Made by a program: the position numbers and the translations under genes. This document shows positions 20,496 through 30,239 of a DNA stretch of 64,000 nucleotides, one piece after another (positions within the stretch are counted from its first letter, which is position 1; each line of letters opens with the position of its first letter). The DNA comes from Acidobacteria bacterium 13_1_20CM_3_53_8 (GTDB taxonomy: Bacteria > Acidobacteriota > Blastocatellia > Pyrinomonadales > Pyrinomonadaceae): NCBI GenBank assembly GCA_001920415.1, contig MNJR01000026.1, positions 62,001 through 126,000 on the forward strand. The letters are read 5' to 3'. The notes under the pieces are model-generated. The model did not search any database and had not been told where the DNA came from. It was given only the letters and a program-made list of their open reading frames with translations.

Positions 20496-20567
20496 ATCCA
20501 CTAAATCACACGAAACTTCACGAAGAGAACAAATCATTTCGTGAAGTTTCGTGTGATTTAGTGGATT
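20496..20567. repeat. Inverted repeat, family H copy 1
   Basis: Arms of the type ATCCACTAAATCACACGAAA and its complement, with a ~12-bp centre. Other copies are at 25436, 33225, 34131 and 36069. It lies in the divergent gap between 20395 and 20688, which holds nothing else. Confidence 0.85.
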
Positions 20568-20687
20568 ATTTCCTTTCTCAGAATAAATCAGCAATTCGCA
20601 TTATAAATCGCCAACTCCACTTTAGGCTCAACTTATTTCATCAAAGCTCGCGCGCGGCACTCGTCTTGCTCAATCACGGGCGCGCAT

Positions 20688-21584
20688 ATGAAGAAGCGAA
20701 AAGCAGTCTTAATCTTGAATCCCAGAGCCGGGCGCGGCCACGCTGAAAGGCGAGCGAGCGAGCTTTCCGTATTTTGTGCGCGGCTGAACGCGGCAGGAGT
20801 TTCGGTTGAAGTCACAGAGACTGCTGCGCCGAAAATGGCCGCACGACTGGCGCACGAGGCGGCGAGTTCGGGAGTCTGTGATGTAATCGTTGCAGGCGGC
20901 GACGGAACTATTAACGAAGCGTTGCAAGGATTGGTCGGAAGCCGTGCGCGTCTTGGAATCTGGCCGCGCGGCACCGCCAACGTTCTGGCCCGAGAATTAG
21001 CGATTCCCTCTTCTCTCGAAAAAGTTGTGGAGATTATTGCTCATGGCCGCGTGCGGCGTGTTCACGTGGGTCGCGCCGTAGCGGAAACGACGGGCGAGCA
21101 TCGCTACTTTTTTCTGATGGCGGGCGTCGGCCTTGATGCTTCAATCGTGCGCGGTGTGCGCCCCGGTTTGAAGAGACGATTGGGCGAAGGAGCGTTCTGG
21201 TGCTCAGGCATAGAGCATCTGCTTCGCTGGCAACCTTTGTCATTTAACGCAGAGGTTGACGGCGAAAATTTCGGCGCGACGTTCGCAGTCATTGGCAACG
21301 GCGCGAGCTACGGCGGCAAGCTCTCGATCACGCCGCGCGCGCGTCTCGATAGGCGCGAATTTGAGATATGTCTTGTTGATTCTCGTAGCCGCTTTCGTTA
21401 CCTGCATCTGCTGGGCAAGTCAATGCGCGGCGGTGTCGGCACGAAAGCTGGCGGCGTGCGTTATCTCAACGCCACGCAATTGCGAGCAACCGGTGATGCG
21501 CTTGTTCAAGTTGACGGCGAGTTGATAGGCACGCTCCCCATGACGTTCGAGGTCGCGCCTGAAACGATTGACGTGCTGGCTTAA
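20688..21584 (+). CDS. YegS/diacylglycerol kinase-family lipid kinase
   Basis: 298 residues. The catalytic domain is clear: AVLILNPRAGRGHAERRASE at the N-terminus, GGDGTINEAL (the nucleotide-binding GGDGT motif, about residue 70) and GIWPRGTANVLARELAIP. The C-terminal beta domain has NGASYGGKLSITP and ends with a hydrophobic strand. Family members phosphorylate diacylglycerol or related lipids using ATP. No adjacent phospholipid gene gives a specific substrate. The ATG has no obvious ribosome-binding site, but the conserved start favours it. Confidence 0.9.
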   Translation: MKKRKAVLILNPRAGRGHAERRASELSVFCARLNAAGVSVEVTETAAPKMAARLAHEAASSGVCDVIVAGGDGTINEALQGLVGSRARLGIWPRGTANVLARELAIPSSLEKVVEIIAHGRVRRVHVGRAVAETTGEHRYFFLMAGVGLDASIVRGVRPGLKRRLGEGAFWCSGIEHLLRWQPLSFNAEVDGENFGATFAVIGNGASYGGKLSITPRARLDRREFEICLVDSRSRFRYLHLLGKSMRGGVGTKAGGVRYLNATQLRATGDALVQVDGELIGTLPMTFEVAPETIDVLA

Positions 21585-21589
21585 TAGTT

Positions 21590-21768
21590 AATACCAGATT
21601 GCAAAACAAAATAAGGAAGAGCGTGGGCAAGCCCGCCTTCCCAACCTATGAGGTTATGGAAGTTGAGCGCTTTAAATTCCAAAGCTCAAGATTATTAATC
21701 TCACTGGTATGGAAGGCGGGCTTGCCCCCGCTCTTCCTTCCTTATTTTATTGTGCAATTCGGTATTAG
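21590..21768. repeat. Long inverted repeat, family I copy 1
   Basis: Outer arms of the type ATACCAGATTGCAAAACAAA followed by AAGGAAGAGCGTGGGCAAGC, with the complementary arm ending near 21768. The ~80-bp centre is not recognised. A second copy at 33191-33337 has the same outer arms but a family H element as its centre. Confidence 0.8.
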
Positions 21769-21782
21769 AGAGCTTTTCAAAA

Positions 21783-21909
21783 CCCCTTAGCGAGCTTATC
21801 TCTTATCTTTGCGCCTTTGCGAGAAACTGCAATTCACATGAATCTTAAGAGTGAAGAGAATTGCATGTTCACGCAAAGGCGCAAAGAGAAATGCTTAAGC
21901 TCGCTAAGG
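21783..21909. repeat. Inverted repeat, family D copy 2
   Basis: Outer arms CCCTTAGCGAGCTTA (left) and TAAGCTCGCTAAGGG (right). Inner arms are TCTTTGCGCCTTTGCG (left) and CGCAAAGGCGCAAAG (right). Together with family I it fills the 352-bp gap 21585-21936. Confidence 0.8.
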
Positions 21910-21936
21910 GTTGAACTATTGCCAAAGGTTTTGAAT

Positions 21937-23610
21937 TTAAGGCTGTGAAGGCGAGCCGTTGAGCCATGCGCGACGCTGTGTCAGCGCGGGATGCGAAAGA
22001 ACCTGCGTATCTTCTATGTGATATTCGGCGCGATTTTGTCCGGGACGGTTTTGCCGAACCAGCCGCAAGCCTACAAAAGCAAGCGCATCGTCGTAAGGCG
22101 GCGTCTCTGTGCCGCGAACGTAACGCTCGAAGAAATCGTGCAGATTAATCCCTGCCACTTCAGAAGCCACGCGCTCGAAGTCTTCGCCCGTGTAGCCGTG
22201 ACCGTGCAGGTAATAAGTTGTCTTCTGACCATTGACGTAAAACTCTTCGTACATGCGCCGCATCACGTCGTCAAGGGATGCGCGCCCCTGCGTCTTTCCG
22301 CGAATCATTAAATCCAGAACTAGGCCCAGCACTTCGCCTTTTATGTAGTAGCTAACGGATGTGTTCGCAAGGTTGGTGCGCTGCGCGTGAACTGCGCGAT
22401 CCAGAAACGGCGCGGAGAGCGATGCCTCTTCTGCGCTCATCAGGCGGCTGCCCGGCGAATTTTCCACTCTGTCAATAGTCTCCGAATAAGAACGTATGAG
22501 TTGCTCATCCGTTGTGATTCCTGCGCGTCTGAGCATCAATGTGCCGTAGTAGTTTGTGAGACCTTCCGCTATCCATAGATTTCGCGTCGCCAGCGGTCGC
22601 GTGAAATCCCATGGGCCAAGCTCTGCGGGTCTCAATCTTTTCACGTTCCAGACGTGAAAGAATTCGTGCGCGATAGTGGCGAGCGCATGATTGAGCCAAC
22701 CGGCATCGGCCAGAGCGCCCGCCTGTATAATCTGCGTAGAGTTCAAGTGCTCCATGCCGTCGCCGCCCGTTATGCCCGGCGCGAAATGAATCAGGAAAGT
22801 GTAAGAATCGAATTCAGGCGCGCCCCACATTGCCGTCTCGGCGCGTACGATTCTCTCTATGCCGCGCACTAACTCCGGTCTTTTCCCTCCTTCGCTGCCG
22901 AATGAGTGCACTACGACGCGATAAGTTTTTCCTCCGACCTCGAATTGATCCATAGTCCAGTCAGGCCCAATCTCAGTAGGCGTATCAATCATTATGTCGT
23001 AATTGGGAAACTGCCATTCATGTTCTCCTATAGTTTTCGTTCGTCCGTTGATGACGCGCCAGTTCTGAGGCGGCGTGATGCTCAAGCTCACAGGGTCTTG
23101 CTTATGGTCAACCACGTACATGAAAACCGAGCCGCCATTGAAATCTGCGTGCCGCTCGTCCAACTGCGAGAACGTGCCCGACAGATCATCTGCGAAAACT
23201 TTATAAATAATATTCACAGCCTGATTGCCCATCGTCTCGACTCGCCATGTTTGATCGTCAACGCGCACGACTGGCAGGCGCGTTGAGACGAATTGAACTT
23301 CTTCATTCCCATTCAAGTGTCTGAGAGCGGAGAAGGCTTTAAACTCCTGCACGTTCTTTGCGAAATCGAAAACGGCGTAGCGTCCAGGCGACCATCTTGG
23401 CATCTGAAAATCAACGTGATCGAGCGAAGCATTAAGCTCAACGTGAATACTCACCTCAAACAGGTGCGAAGCCGGATGCGACATCTCAAGGTGGTAGGCG
23501 ATGCTTCTGAACGGAGACTCTTGCTGTGCCAACGCTCCCGTACAAGCCAGCAATAGTAACGCGCAAAGAAGCGTGGCGCGGCGAAATTGTTGATTGATGT
23601 TTGAAGACAT
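21937..23610 (-). CDS. M61-family metallopeptidase, exported, no PDZ domain
   Basis: 557 residues from the ATG at 23610, where CAGGAG lies 5 nt upstream and a signal peptide follows (ATLLCALLLLACTGALAQ). An N-terminal beta domain (HVDFQMPRWSPGRYAVFDFA) precedes the catalytic domain with the zinc motif HEFFH and downstream GLTNYYGTL. M61 members are glycyl aminopeptidases or related enzymes. The usual C-terminal PDZ domain is missing; the protein ends ~45 residues after the catalytic domain with an atypical Asn/Arg/Ser-rich tail, which suggests a truncated or lineage-specific end. It has no operon partner. Confidence 0.88.
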   Translation of the reverse strand: MSSNINQQFRRATLLCALLLLACTGALAQQESPFRSIAYHLEMSHPASHLFEVSIHVELNASLDHVDFQMPRWSPGRYAVFDFAKNVQEFKAFSALRHLNGNEEVQFVSTRLPVVRVDDQTWRVETMGNQAVNIIYKVFADDLSGTFSQLDERHADFNGGSVFMYVVDHKQDPVSLSITPPQNWRVINGRTKTIGEHEWQFPNYDIMIDTPTEIGPDWTMDQFEVGGKTYRVVVHSFGSEGGKRPELVRGIERIVRAETAMWGAPEFDSYTFLIHFAPGITGGDGMEHLNSTQIIQAGALADAGWLNHALATIAHEFFHVWNVKRLRPAELGPWDFTRPLATRNLWIAEGLTNYYGTLMLRRAGITTDEQLIRSYSETIDRVENSPGSRLMSAEEASLSAPFLDRAVHAQRTNLANTSVSYYIKGEVLGLVLDLMIRGKTQGRASLDDVMRRMYEEFYVNGQKTTYYLHGHGYTGEDFERVASEVAGINLHDFFERYVRGTETPPYDDALAFVGLRLVRQNRPGQNRAEYHIEDTQVLSHPALTQRRAWLNGSPSQP

Positions 23611-23691
23611 AAGACTCCTGATAAAGAGACGGCGAGCAGATGAGTAGTGAACAGTTGCGCGATTATCTGTTTTTCCCAGCACACTGTCAAA

Positions 23692-24024
23692 GCAAATAAG
23701 TTTCAGGTTTCAGGTTGGAAAACACAGCCTTGCCAATCTTGGATTTTAGCCCGCGAATGCGGGCGACAGAGTAAAGCGAGAGTGCGTGAGCGCTGGGGTA
23801 AAAGTAGAGAATGAAGAGCTAGCTATCGAAGATAGCGACAGCCCTTATCAATCAAACGGCTGTCGCCCGCTCTCGCGGGCTTCTGTAGTCTTTAACTGCT
23901 ACCTTCTCCCAGCGCTTACGCACTCTCGCTTTACTCTGTCGCCGTCTAAAGACGGCTGAAAAGTTTTGGCTGTGTAATATGAATTATAAGCTTTCCTAAC
24001 TTGAAACCTGAAACTTGAAACCTT
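23692..24024. repeat. Nested inverted repeats, family J
   Basis: Outer arms are GTTTCAG/GTTTCAG heptamer units (23697-23717) and complementary units at ~24002-24024. Inside, CGACAGAGTAAAGCGAGAGT...AGCGCTGGG at 23765-23798 pairs with 23908-23941. A third pair, around 23748-23769 and 23863-23884 (GCCCGCGAATGCGGG-type), overlaps the second, so the two inner pairings exclude one another. It fills the 500-bp gap 23611-24110. Confidence 0.75.
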
Positions 24025-24110
24025 TTCTTAGCCTTGACGCGCGCCGCCCCTGTCCGTTACGTTTGAACATCTTTTCGGAAAGCCCAGTTCATCCGCATTG
24101 TTGCCTGACC

Positions 24111-25322
24111 ATGAGCACCACCGAGCGTCTTTATTACAATGATTCACATCTGACGGAGTTTGAGGCGCGCGTCACGTCGGTCTCTGAGCGCGTGAGCGGA
24201 TGGGGCGCTGTCACGCTTGACCGCACAGCCTTCTATCCAACGGGCGGCGGCCAGCCTAGCGACACGGGGACTCTGGGCACATCGCACGTAGTCGAATGCA
24301 TTGACGACGAAAAGGCTGGAATACTTCACATCATACATGGCAGGCTGCCGCAGGTAGGCTCAATCGTGAAAGGCCACGTTGACTGGCCGCGCCGTCTGGA
24401 TCACATGCAGCAGCACACAGGACAGCACATACTCTCGCAAGCCTTCTTCAAACTCTTCAATGCTGAGACACGCAGCTTTCGCATGATGGAGCAATACTCA
24501 GAGATTGACATAGAGCTTGCTAACGCTAGCGACGGGCGCATCAACGAGGCCGTAGAGCTTGCCAACAAAATCATCTGGGAAGACCGCGCCGTTCTCGTTC
24601 GGCAGGTCACGCCAGAAGAGGCAGAGCAGCTTCCGCTCAGAAAAGATTCCGCGCGCGAAGGCGAGTTGCGAATTATAGAGATTGAAGACTTCGACCTTAG
24701 CCCATGCGGCGGCACACACGCCACTCGCACTGGCGAAGTCGGCATAGTCGCTGTGCGCTCTTGGGAGCGCGCAAAGGGTTTGACGCGTATAGAATTTCTG
24801 GCGGGCACACGAGTCGCCGCAGATTATCGCCGCGCCAATAGAACCGCGCGCAGCGTCGCCGCACTCTTCAGTGTCGCGCGCGATGAATCGGTCGCATCAG
24901 TCGAGCGATTGATGGAAGAGAACAAGCAGCTAATGCGCCGCGTGCGTGTTCTGGAAGAACTAGCCGCGCGCGTCGAAGCTGAGGAATTATACGGAAGCGC
25001 AAGGCCGCAGGATGATGGAACAAGAATCATCGCGCGTGTCTTTGAAGAGCGCGACGCCGAATCGCTCAAACGTCTTGCTCAACAGCTAGCCTCTCATCCA
25101 AAAACGGTCGCCCTGCTAGGCTCAAGTGATAAAGGCTCGGCGCGACTTGTCTTCGCGCGCTCTACGGACGCAGCAGGCGACATGAATCTATTGATGCGCG
25201 AGGCTTGCGCGCTCGTCGGAGGGCGTGGAGGCGGCAAGCCGGACATGGCACAGGGCGGCGGGCAGAACATTGAGAGATTGAGCGATGCGCTTCAAGCGGC
25301 ACGGAGCGCGCTCGCGTCGTAG
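24111..25322 (+). CDS. Alanyl-tRNA editing protein, AlaX-L type
   Basis: 403 residues from the ATG at 24111, which starts the conserved N-terminus (TERLYYNDSHLTEFEARV). FYPTGGGQPSDTGTL is followed by the editing-site zinc ligands HxxxH (HTGQH) and CGGTH, typical of the AlaRS second additional domain. A coiled-coil spacer precedes a C-terminal DHHA1 domain with GGRGGGKPDMAQGG. The protein lacks the aminoacylation domain, so it hydrolyses mischarged tRNA-Ala (Ser or Gly) in trans. There is no partner gene adjacent and no clear ribosome-binding site. Confidence 0.92.
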   Translation: MSTTERLYYNDSHLTEFEARVTSVSERVSGWGAVTLDRTAFYPTGGGQPSDTGTLGTSHVVECIDDEKAGILHIIHGRLPQVGSIVKGHVDWPRRLDHMQQHTGQHILSQAFFKLFNAETRSFRMMEQYSEIDIELANASDGRINEAVELANKIIWEDRAVLVRQVTPEEAEQLPLRKDSAREGELRIIEIEDFDLSPCGGTHATRTGEVGIVAVRSWERAKGLTRIEFLAGTRVAADYRRANRTARSVAALFSVARDESVASVERLMEENKQLMRRVRVLEELAARVEAEELYGSARPQDDGTRIIARVFEERDAESLKRLAQQLASHPKTVALLGSSDKGSARLVFARSTDAAGDMNLLMREACALVGGRGGGKPDMAQGGGQNIERLSDALQAARSALAS

Positions 25323-25435
25323 ATTGAATTCTTGAGAAGAATTAGGATGGCCTATAGCTATTGGATACGACTAAAAAACTTCGGCTCATGTAAAGGATAG
25401 GCGCTGGTGAAAGAGCAAGATAATGATGAGAGAAA

Positions 25436-25512
25436 GAGCTATCCACGAATACACACGAAACAACACGAATAAGAACAGATTCATCTTTCGTGTCTATTCG
25501 TGGATAGCTCTT
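25436..25512. repeat. Inverted repeat, family H copy 2
   Basis: Arms CTATCCACGAATACACACGA and complement. The rest of the 700-bp gap 25323-26029 contains no gene I can support; a short minus-strand open frame at 25549-25797 lacks homology and a convincing start. Confidence 0.8.
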
Positions 25513-26029
25513 CGTTTGCACCGATTCTTGACATGAGCCAAAACTTCATCACAGAGAGCGCCGCAGTTCTACGCGGAGTATGCAGAGATGTTGAGCAGTT
25601 TCAACCTTCCGGGTCTCCACTGCAAATACCTCTGCGGTGAATATTTTTTTCACCACACTCAACCCAAACTGAACCCCTACCTTTGTCGTAATTGAATTTG
25701 ACATGAACTCATGGTCGGTGATAATGTCCGTTCTCGTCCCTGACAAAAAAGCGAGTTCGACGTTAGAGGAAGCTCTGTTCCCCGACTCTTGCGCCACCTT
25801 CCCGACTCGAAGTGCGACAAGACCTTCCCCCTAAGTTATCTGAAATTTGAACCCCGACTGCTTCTCGCCACGAGGCATGCTTGCTTTGTGAGAGCCGTGC
25901 TGTTTTCTGTTCAAACGGTGGGTGGATTTGTCTCTTCCTGGCTTCGACCCCGATCTCACAAGAGCAGCGATAGATGCCCCTGATTAAGCGGCTGCCCTGT
26001 CTTATCTACTTTGATAAAGGAAGTGCACC

Positions 26030-29000
26030 ATGAAAAAATCAAATGCGGCGCGCAAGCAGATGTATGTGCGTATGAGTTGGCTCAGGATTCTCTTACCTGC
26101 GCTCTTTATTGCCATTTGCCTAATCACTCCTCTCTTCTTCCACACGCCTCATACACGCGCCTTCAATGCGACGGTGCTGCACTTTCATGGCAACCCGTCG
26201 GATGATGCTGGCTCCACTGGCTCTGGTGATGGCGACGTTGCTGGTACAACAACCCTTCCGGCGTTGAAAACTACTGCGACGCTGGGGACGGGCGCGCCCG
26301 GTCACTGGGATGTTCCCAACCCTGCGCTCGACGGGACTGGGGATCGCAACATCTATGACCCGAACTGGGTTTGGACGCTCTCTGGCCCAACGATAATCGG
26401 TGGCCCTATGGAGATTCGTTGGTGGGCATCGTGTGGCGCTTGCGGCTCTGCCACTGGCAACGCCGATTGGAACATACGGATTTGGGCGGACGGGAACTTA
26501 AAATTTTTGCAGCGTGTGAGGGTCACGCCATCTCTACCCAATGTTGCGCAACTGCTCACAATCACAGTCTTCGTGAAAGAGAACCAACCGGCTGACACAT
26601 CCAACCCCATTACTGCGAGCAGCAAAATCGTTCTCCAAATTGATCCGGTTTTTATTGATACACAGCAGAACACACACATCTACTACGACTCGCAGTCGGC
26701 CTGCACCAACGCCGCGCCCGGCACGACCGACGCTTGCGACTCGCAGGTGACGATGCCTGTGCTTGCACCCGGCGAACCCTTGCCGACCCCGAATCAGAAT
26801 ACTGGCCGCACTGCCAACTACATTTCAGGCGGCATGACGTTCAGTCCGAACGTGACTGTGAAAGCGCCTGTCGCGGCAGCCGATGGAGAGCCGAGCAGTA
26901 GAACTGATACGGAAGGCAACTTTTATATCTCCGGCATTCGCGGCTTCCCCGCAGGTATTGATCTTTGGTACGACGATTTGCGGCCTATAGTTGGTGGCAA
27001 CCCGAATCCTAGCTACGACCCTTACATGCGAAACTGGACATATAAGGGGCAGCCAGACGCATTCAATCCGTGCAGCGGTGGGACGCCTCCGCCTGAATGC
27101 AGCGATACGGAGCTTGGGGGCGACGGCGGCGGCGACGTTGACCTGGCAGTCAGCCGTCCTGACCCTGTTTCGGGGACGAAGAACAACCCGCCGACGCTCT
27201 CTTACACGAGCCTTATCGCCGCTAATATGTCCACAGGGAATTCAACCGACCGTGCAAACACCTACAATAGAAACCCTCTGGGCAATGTTACGGGAGGCGT
27301 GCCTGGAGACGACCGGCAGTGGGAGGAGTTTCTGGGCCAGAACGTTGTCTATCTCTTCTACCGCACGCTCGCGCCAGCCGTCAGCCAGATTCAACGCTCG
27401 ACTGATGGCGGATTCACCTTCGGGCCTGCGCAGACAGCATCAACCATTGGTCAGGCCGGATACATTGACGTACACCAGGCAACAGGCACGGTTTACATTA
27501 GCGGAAGCAGCGGCCAGGTCTGCCACAGCACCACGACTCTTCCAACGGGAGAGGCTGCCGTTTACGATTGCCATCTGGCGGCGAGCGACGGCAATGGCGT
27601 TGCTCACCTCTTCTTCGTAGTGAAGGTGGCGGATGACGGGACGGCTAACGGAACGGTCTATGTCGCATACTCAAACGACCACGACATCTTCCTGCTGCAT
27701 TCGACGGACAGTGGAGTGACTTGGAGCCAGCCTGTGCGTGTGAGCAATGGCCCAGAGACGGCAACTAGTGTCTTCCCTTGGTTGGAGACGGGGCCAACGC
27801 CCGGCTCTGTTGGTGTCGTCTGGTATGGCACGACACAAGCGTCGAATAATGACAACGCAGATTGGAACGTCTTCTATGCGCAGAGCTTTGATGCTACGGC
27901 CAACATGCCGACCTTCCGACAAGCTCAGGTGAGCGATCATTTCATTCACGGCAGCAACATCTCCGAAGGCGGACTTCTTGGCAATGCCAATCGCAACCTG
28001 CTCGACTATTTCCAGGTTTCGTTTGATCCGCAGGGAGCCGCTGTTGTCGGCTGGACTGATGACCACAACGACTTCACTGGTCACACCTACATTGCGCACC
28101 AGATCAGTGGGCCAAACATCATCAACGGCAGCGCGCTTCCAGACCCTGGGCCAGCGCCAGCGCCAGACCCTGCGGGACCATATCCGCACGCAACTGATGT
28201 CTGTAATACAGCCCTCACACGTTGCGGTCTGCCCGGCTCTCAAGTGACAGACTTTCCGCGCGACGTAAGGCTCGGAGGTAATCCTGAGACAGGAGGACTT
28301 TTTGCTCTTGCAGTTGACGATCCTGTTGACGTTCTCTCGATAAAATATTCGACTGAGCCTACTTCTGCGGTTGATAACTCGCCCGTGCTCGTCGCCGCGA
28401 TGAGAGTCTCCGGGTCACTCTCTCCGACTCCACCGCCGGATTCCTACTGGCGTATGAATTTTACGGCCAACGCGCCTAATTCAACATTGAGTCCCACAGG
28501 GGATTATACCTTCGGCCTCTCCGACCGAGGAGATCAGTTCTATGTTAAAGCCATCACGGATCCTTCTTCCGGCAACATTCAGTCGTTCGTGTATGGCAAG
28601 GCAGTGAGAGCCTCGACTGGCGGGATCACTTACACAGACTTAGGCGCAGCCGACTGCGGCTTCTTTGACACAGCGAATAACCTGATTACTGTCAAAGTCG
28701 CTCTCAGCAAACTCAACGCGGCTCTCACCGCAGGCCATACGGCTCTTGGCGTGGGAACAGTTCTGACAGGTTTGCGCGGAAGCACATTTACCAGCGCATG
28801 CGGCGCAGGCAATTGCAGCGGCAACAACAAGCAGGACATCACACGCGGCGGGACGCAGTACACAACCGCGCTCGGCGCGCTAACGCCTTGCACTGCTGCG
28901 CCGACGGCAGCGCCAGCCATTATCAGCGGACAAGTGTTGACGAGCGATGGCACGCCTCTGGGCGGCGTTGTTATTTCACTCGACGGCTTACAATCGCGCG

Positions 29001-29902
29001 AAGCTATCACAGACAATCAGGGCTACTACAGCTTCGCAGATGTTGCAGCCGGAGGCTTCTACGTCGTTACTCCTTCAATGGCTAACTACCAGTTTAGTCC
29101 ATCGAGCCGAAGCTTCTCTGTCACGAACAATGTGAATGCTCTTTTCACAGCCGAGGCAATCGCAGAGATGGCGAATCCGCTTGACACGCCTGAGTATTTC
29201 GTCCGAGAGCACTACCTTGATTTTCTGGGACGCGAACCGGATCAAGGCGGATTCAACTACTGGAGCGCGAAGATCAAGGCTTGCGGCAATGACGCTGACT
29301 GCATACGCAGAGAGCGCATAAATGTCTCCGCAGCCTTCTTCATGGAGCGCGAGTTTCAAGAAACAGGCTCTTTCGTCTATCGCCTCTACAAAGGCTCTTT
29401 AGGGCGCAGACCAAACTTTGCGGAATTCAGTGCTGATCGCAGCCGCGTCATCGGTGGCAACACTCTTGAAGAGAGCAAGGTAGCGCTTGTGCGGGATTTT
29501 GTGCAGCGAGCAGATTTCAAAGCGCAATATCCCGAAAATTTGAGCAATGAGCAGTTCGTCCAAAAATTGTTCGATACTGCGGGCATCATGGACGAGCAGG
29601 AGAGAGCGGACTACATCACGGCGCTAAACAATGGGGCTTCCAGAATCTACGTGCTGAGCCATGCGATTGAAGACGCTTCCTTCAAGCAAAGGGAGTACAA
29701 TCCAACCTTCGTCCTCATGGAATACTTCTCTTATCTGAGACGTGACCCGGACGAGGGAGGCTATCAGTTCTGGCTGGACGTATTGAATAACCGCGAGCCT
29801 GGTAATTACAGAGGGATGGTCTGCTCATTCATCACGAGTAGTGAGTACCAGAGAAGGTTCTCTTCTGTCGTGACACGCAGCAACGCAGAGTGCGGGCAAT
29901 AA
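26030..29902 (+). CDS. Large secreted protein with BNR-like repeats, CarboxypepD-type domain and DUF4214
   Basis: 1290 residues. A signal-anchor segment lies at residues ~17-42 (LRILLPALFIAICLITPLFF). The central part (about 380-720) contains sialidase/BNR-like motifs such as STDGGFTFGPAQTA and STDSGVTWSQPVRVSNG, indicating a beta-propeller. Residues ~960-1045 form a carboxypeptidase-regulatory-like beta sandwich (ISGQVLTSDGTPLGGVVISL). The end has two DUF4214 segments (FLGREPDQGGFNYWSAKI and LRRDPDEGGYQFWLDVLNN), often linked to surface layers. No catalytic residues of a sialidase (RIP, Asp boxes plus Tyr/Glu) can be assigned. It is probably a cell-surface or secreted binding protein. Confidence 0.85.
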   Translation: MKKSNAARKQMYVRMSWLRILLPALFIAICLITPLFFHTPHTRAFNATVLHFHGNPSDDAGSTGSGDGDVAGTTTLPALKTTATLGTGAPGHWDVPNPALDGTGDRNIYDPNWVWTLSGPTIIGGPMEIRWWASCGACGSATGNADWNIRIWADGNLKFLQRVRVTPSLPNVAQLLTITVFVKENQPADTSNPITASSKIVLQIDPVFIDTQQNTHIYYDSQSACTNAAPGTTDACDSQVTMPVLAPGEPLPTPNQNTGRTANYISGGMTFSPNVTVKAPVAAADGEPSSRTDTEGNFYISGIRGFPAGIDLWYDDLRPIVGGNPNPSYDPYMRNWTYKGQPDAFNPCSGGTPPPECSDTELGGDGGGDVDLAVSRPDPVSGTKNNPPTLSYTSLIAANMSTGNSTDRANTYNRNPLGNVTGGVPGDDRQWEEFLGQNVVYLFYRTLAPAVSQIQRSTDGGFTFGPAQTASTIGQAGYIDVHQATGTVYISGSSGQVCHSTTTLPTGEAAVYDCHLAASDGNGVAHLFFVVKVADDGTANGTVYVAYSNDHDIFLLHSTDSGVTWSQPVRVSNGPETATSVFPWLETGPTPGSVGVVWYGTTQASNNDNADWNVFYAQSFDATANMPTFRQAQVSDHFIHGSNISEGGLLGNANRNLLDYFQVSFDPQGAAVVGWTDDHNDFTGHTYIAHQISGPNIINGSALPDPGPAPAPDPAGPYPHATDVCNTALTRCGLPGSQVTDFPRDVRLGGNPETGGLFALAVDDPVDVLSIKYSTEPTSAVDNSPVLVAAMRVSGSLSPTPPPDSYWRMNFTANAPNSTLSPTGDYTFGLSDRGDQFYVKAITDPSSGNIQSFVYGKAVRASTGGITYTDLGAADCGFFDTANNLITVKVALSKLNAALTAGHTALGVGTVLTGLRGSTFTSACGAGNCSGNNKQDITRGGTQYTTALGALTPCTAAPTAAPAIISGQVLTSDGTPLGGVVISLDGLQSREAITDNQGYYSFADVAAGGFYVVTPSMANYQFSPSSRSFSVTNNVNALFTAEAIAEMANPLDTPEYFVREHYLDFLGREPDQGGFNYWSAKIKACGNDADCIRRERINVSAAFFMEREFQETGSFVYRLYKGSLGRRPNFAEFSADRSRVIGGNTLEESKVALVRDFVQRADFKAQYPENLSNEQFVQKLFDTAGIMDEQERADYITALNNGASRIYVLSHAIEDASFKQREYNPTFVLMEYFSYLRRDPDEGGYQFWLDVLNNREPGNYRGMVCSFITSSEYQRRFSSVVTRSNAECGQ

Positions 29903-29930
29903 ATTCTCAGCCCGACTGAGACAGTTATTG

Positions 29931-29972
29931 GCTGCTTTGTTGAAGCTCAAGCTTGAGCTTCAACAAAGCAGC
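29931..29972. terminator. Perfect 42-bp palindrome, possible terminator
   Basis: The 21 bases at 29931-29951 are the exact reverse complement of 29952-29972, with no loop. The left half begins GCTGCTTTGTTGAAGCTCAA. It starts 28 bp after the stop of the secreted protein and lies just before the tRNA promoter. There is no T-run, so the terminator role is a guess; a protein-binding site or insertion scar is also possible. Confidence 0.45.
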
Positions 29973-29981
29973 GTTCGACGC

Positions 29982-30011
29982 TTGACACTCTGGCTGCTCG
30001 CTCTCTAATAT
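29982..30011 (+). promoter_or_regulatory. Promoter of tRNA-Ala
   Basis: TTGACA at 29982-29987 and TAATAT at 30006-30011 with an 18-bp spacer. The tRNA starts 17 nt after the -10 element. Confidence 0.7.
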
Positions 30012-30027
30012 CTTTTTCGTCACACGT

Positions 30028-30102
<75 letters not shown>

Positions 30103-30239
30103 TTTTAGTTTTAACAGTCTGCAGCCGTCCTTGTGGCGGCTGTAGCTATTTCGGAACGCTTTCATGGAACATTTTCGATTCAACAGCTGCACCAAAATAT
30201 CTGCCCAGCTAAAAGATATTAGAGTTAGCTCCTTAATAT

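Noticed and set aside
25549-25797. 82-residue minus-strand ORF
   Set aside because: No conserved-looking segment or ribosome-binding site.
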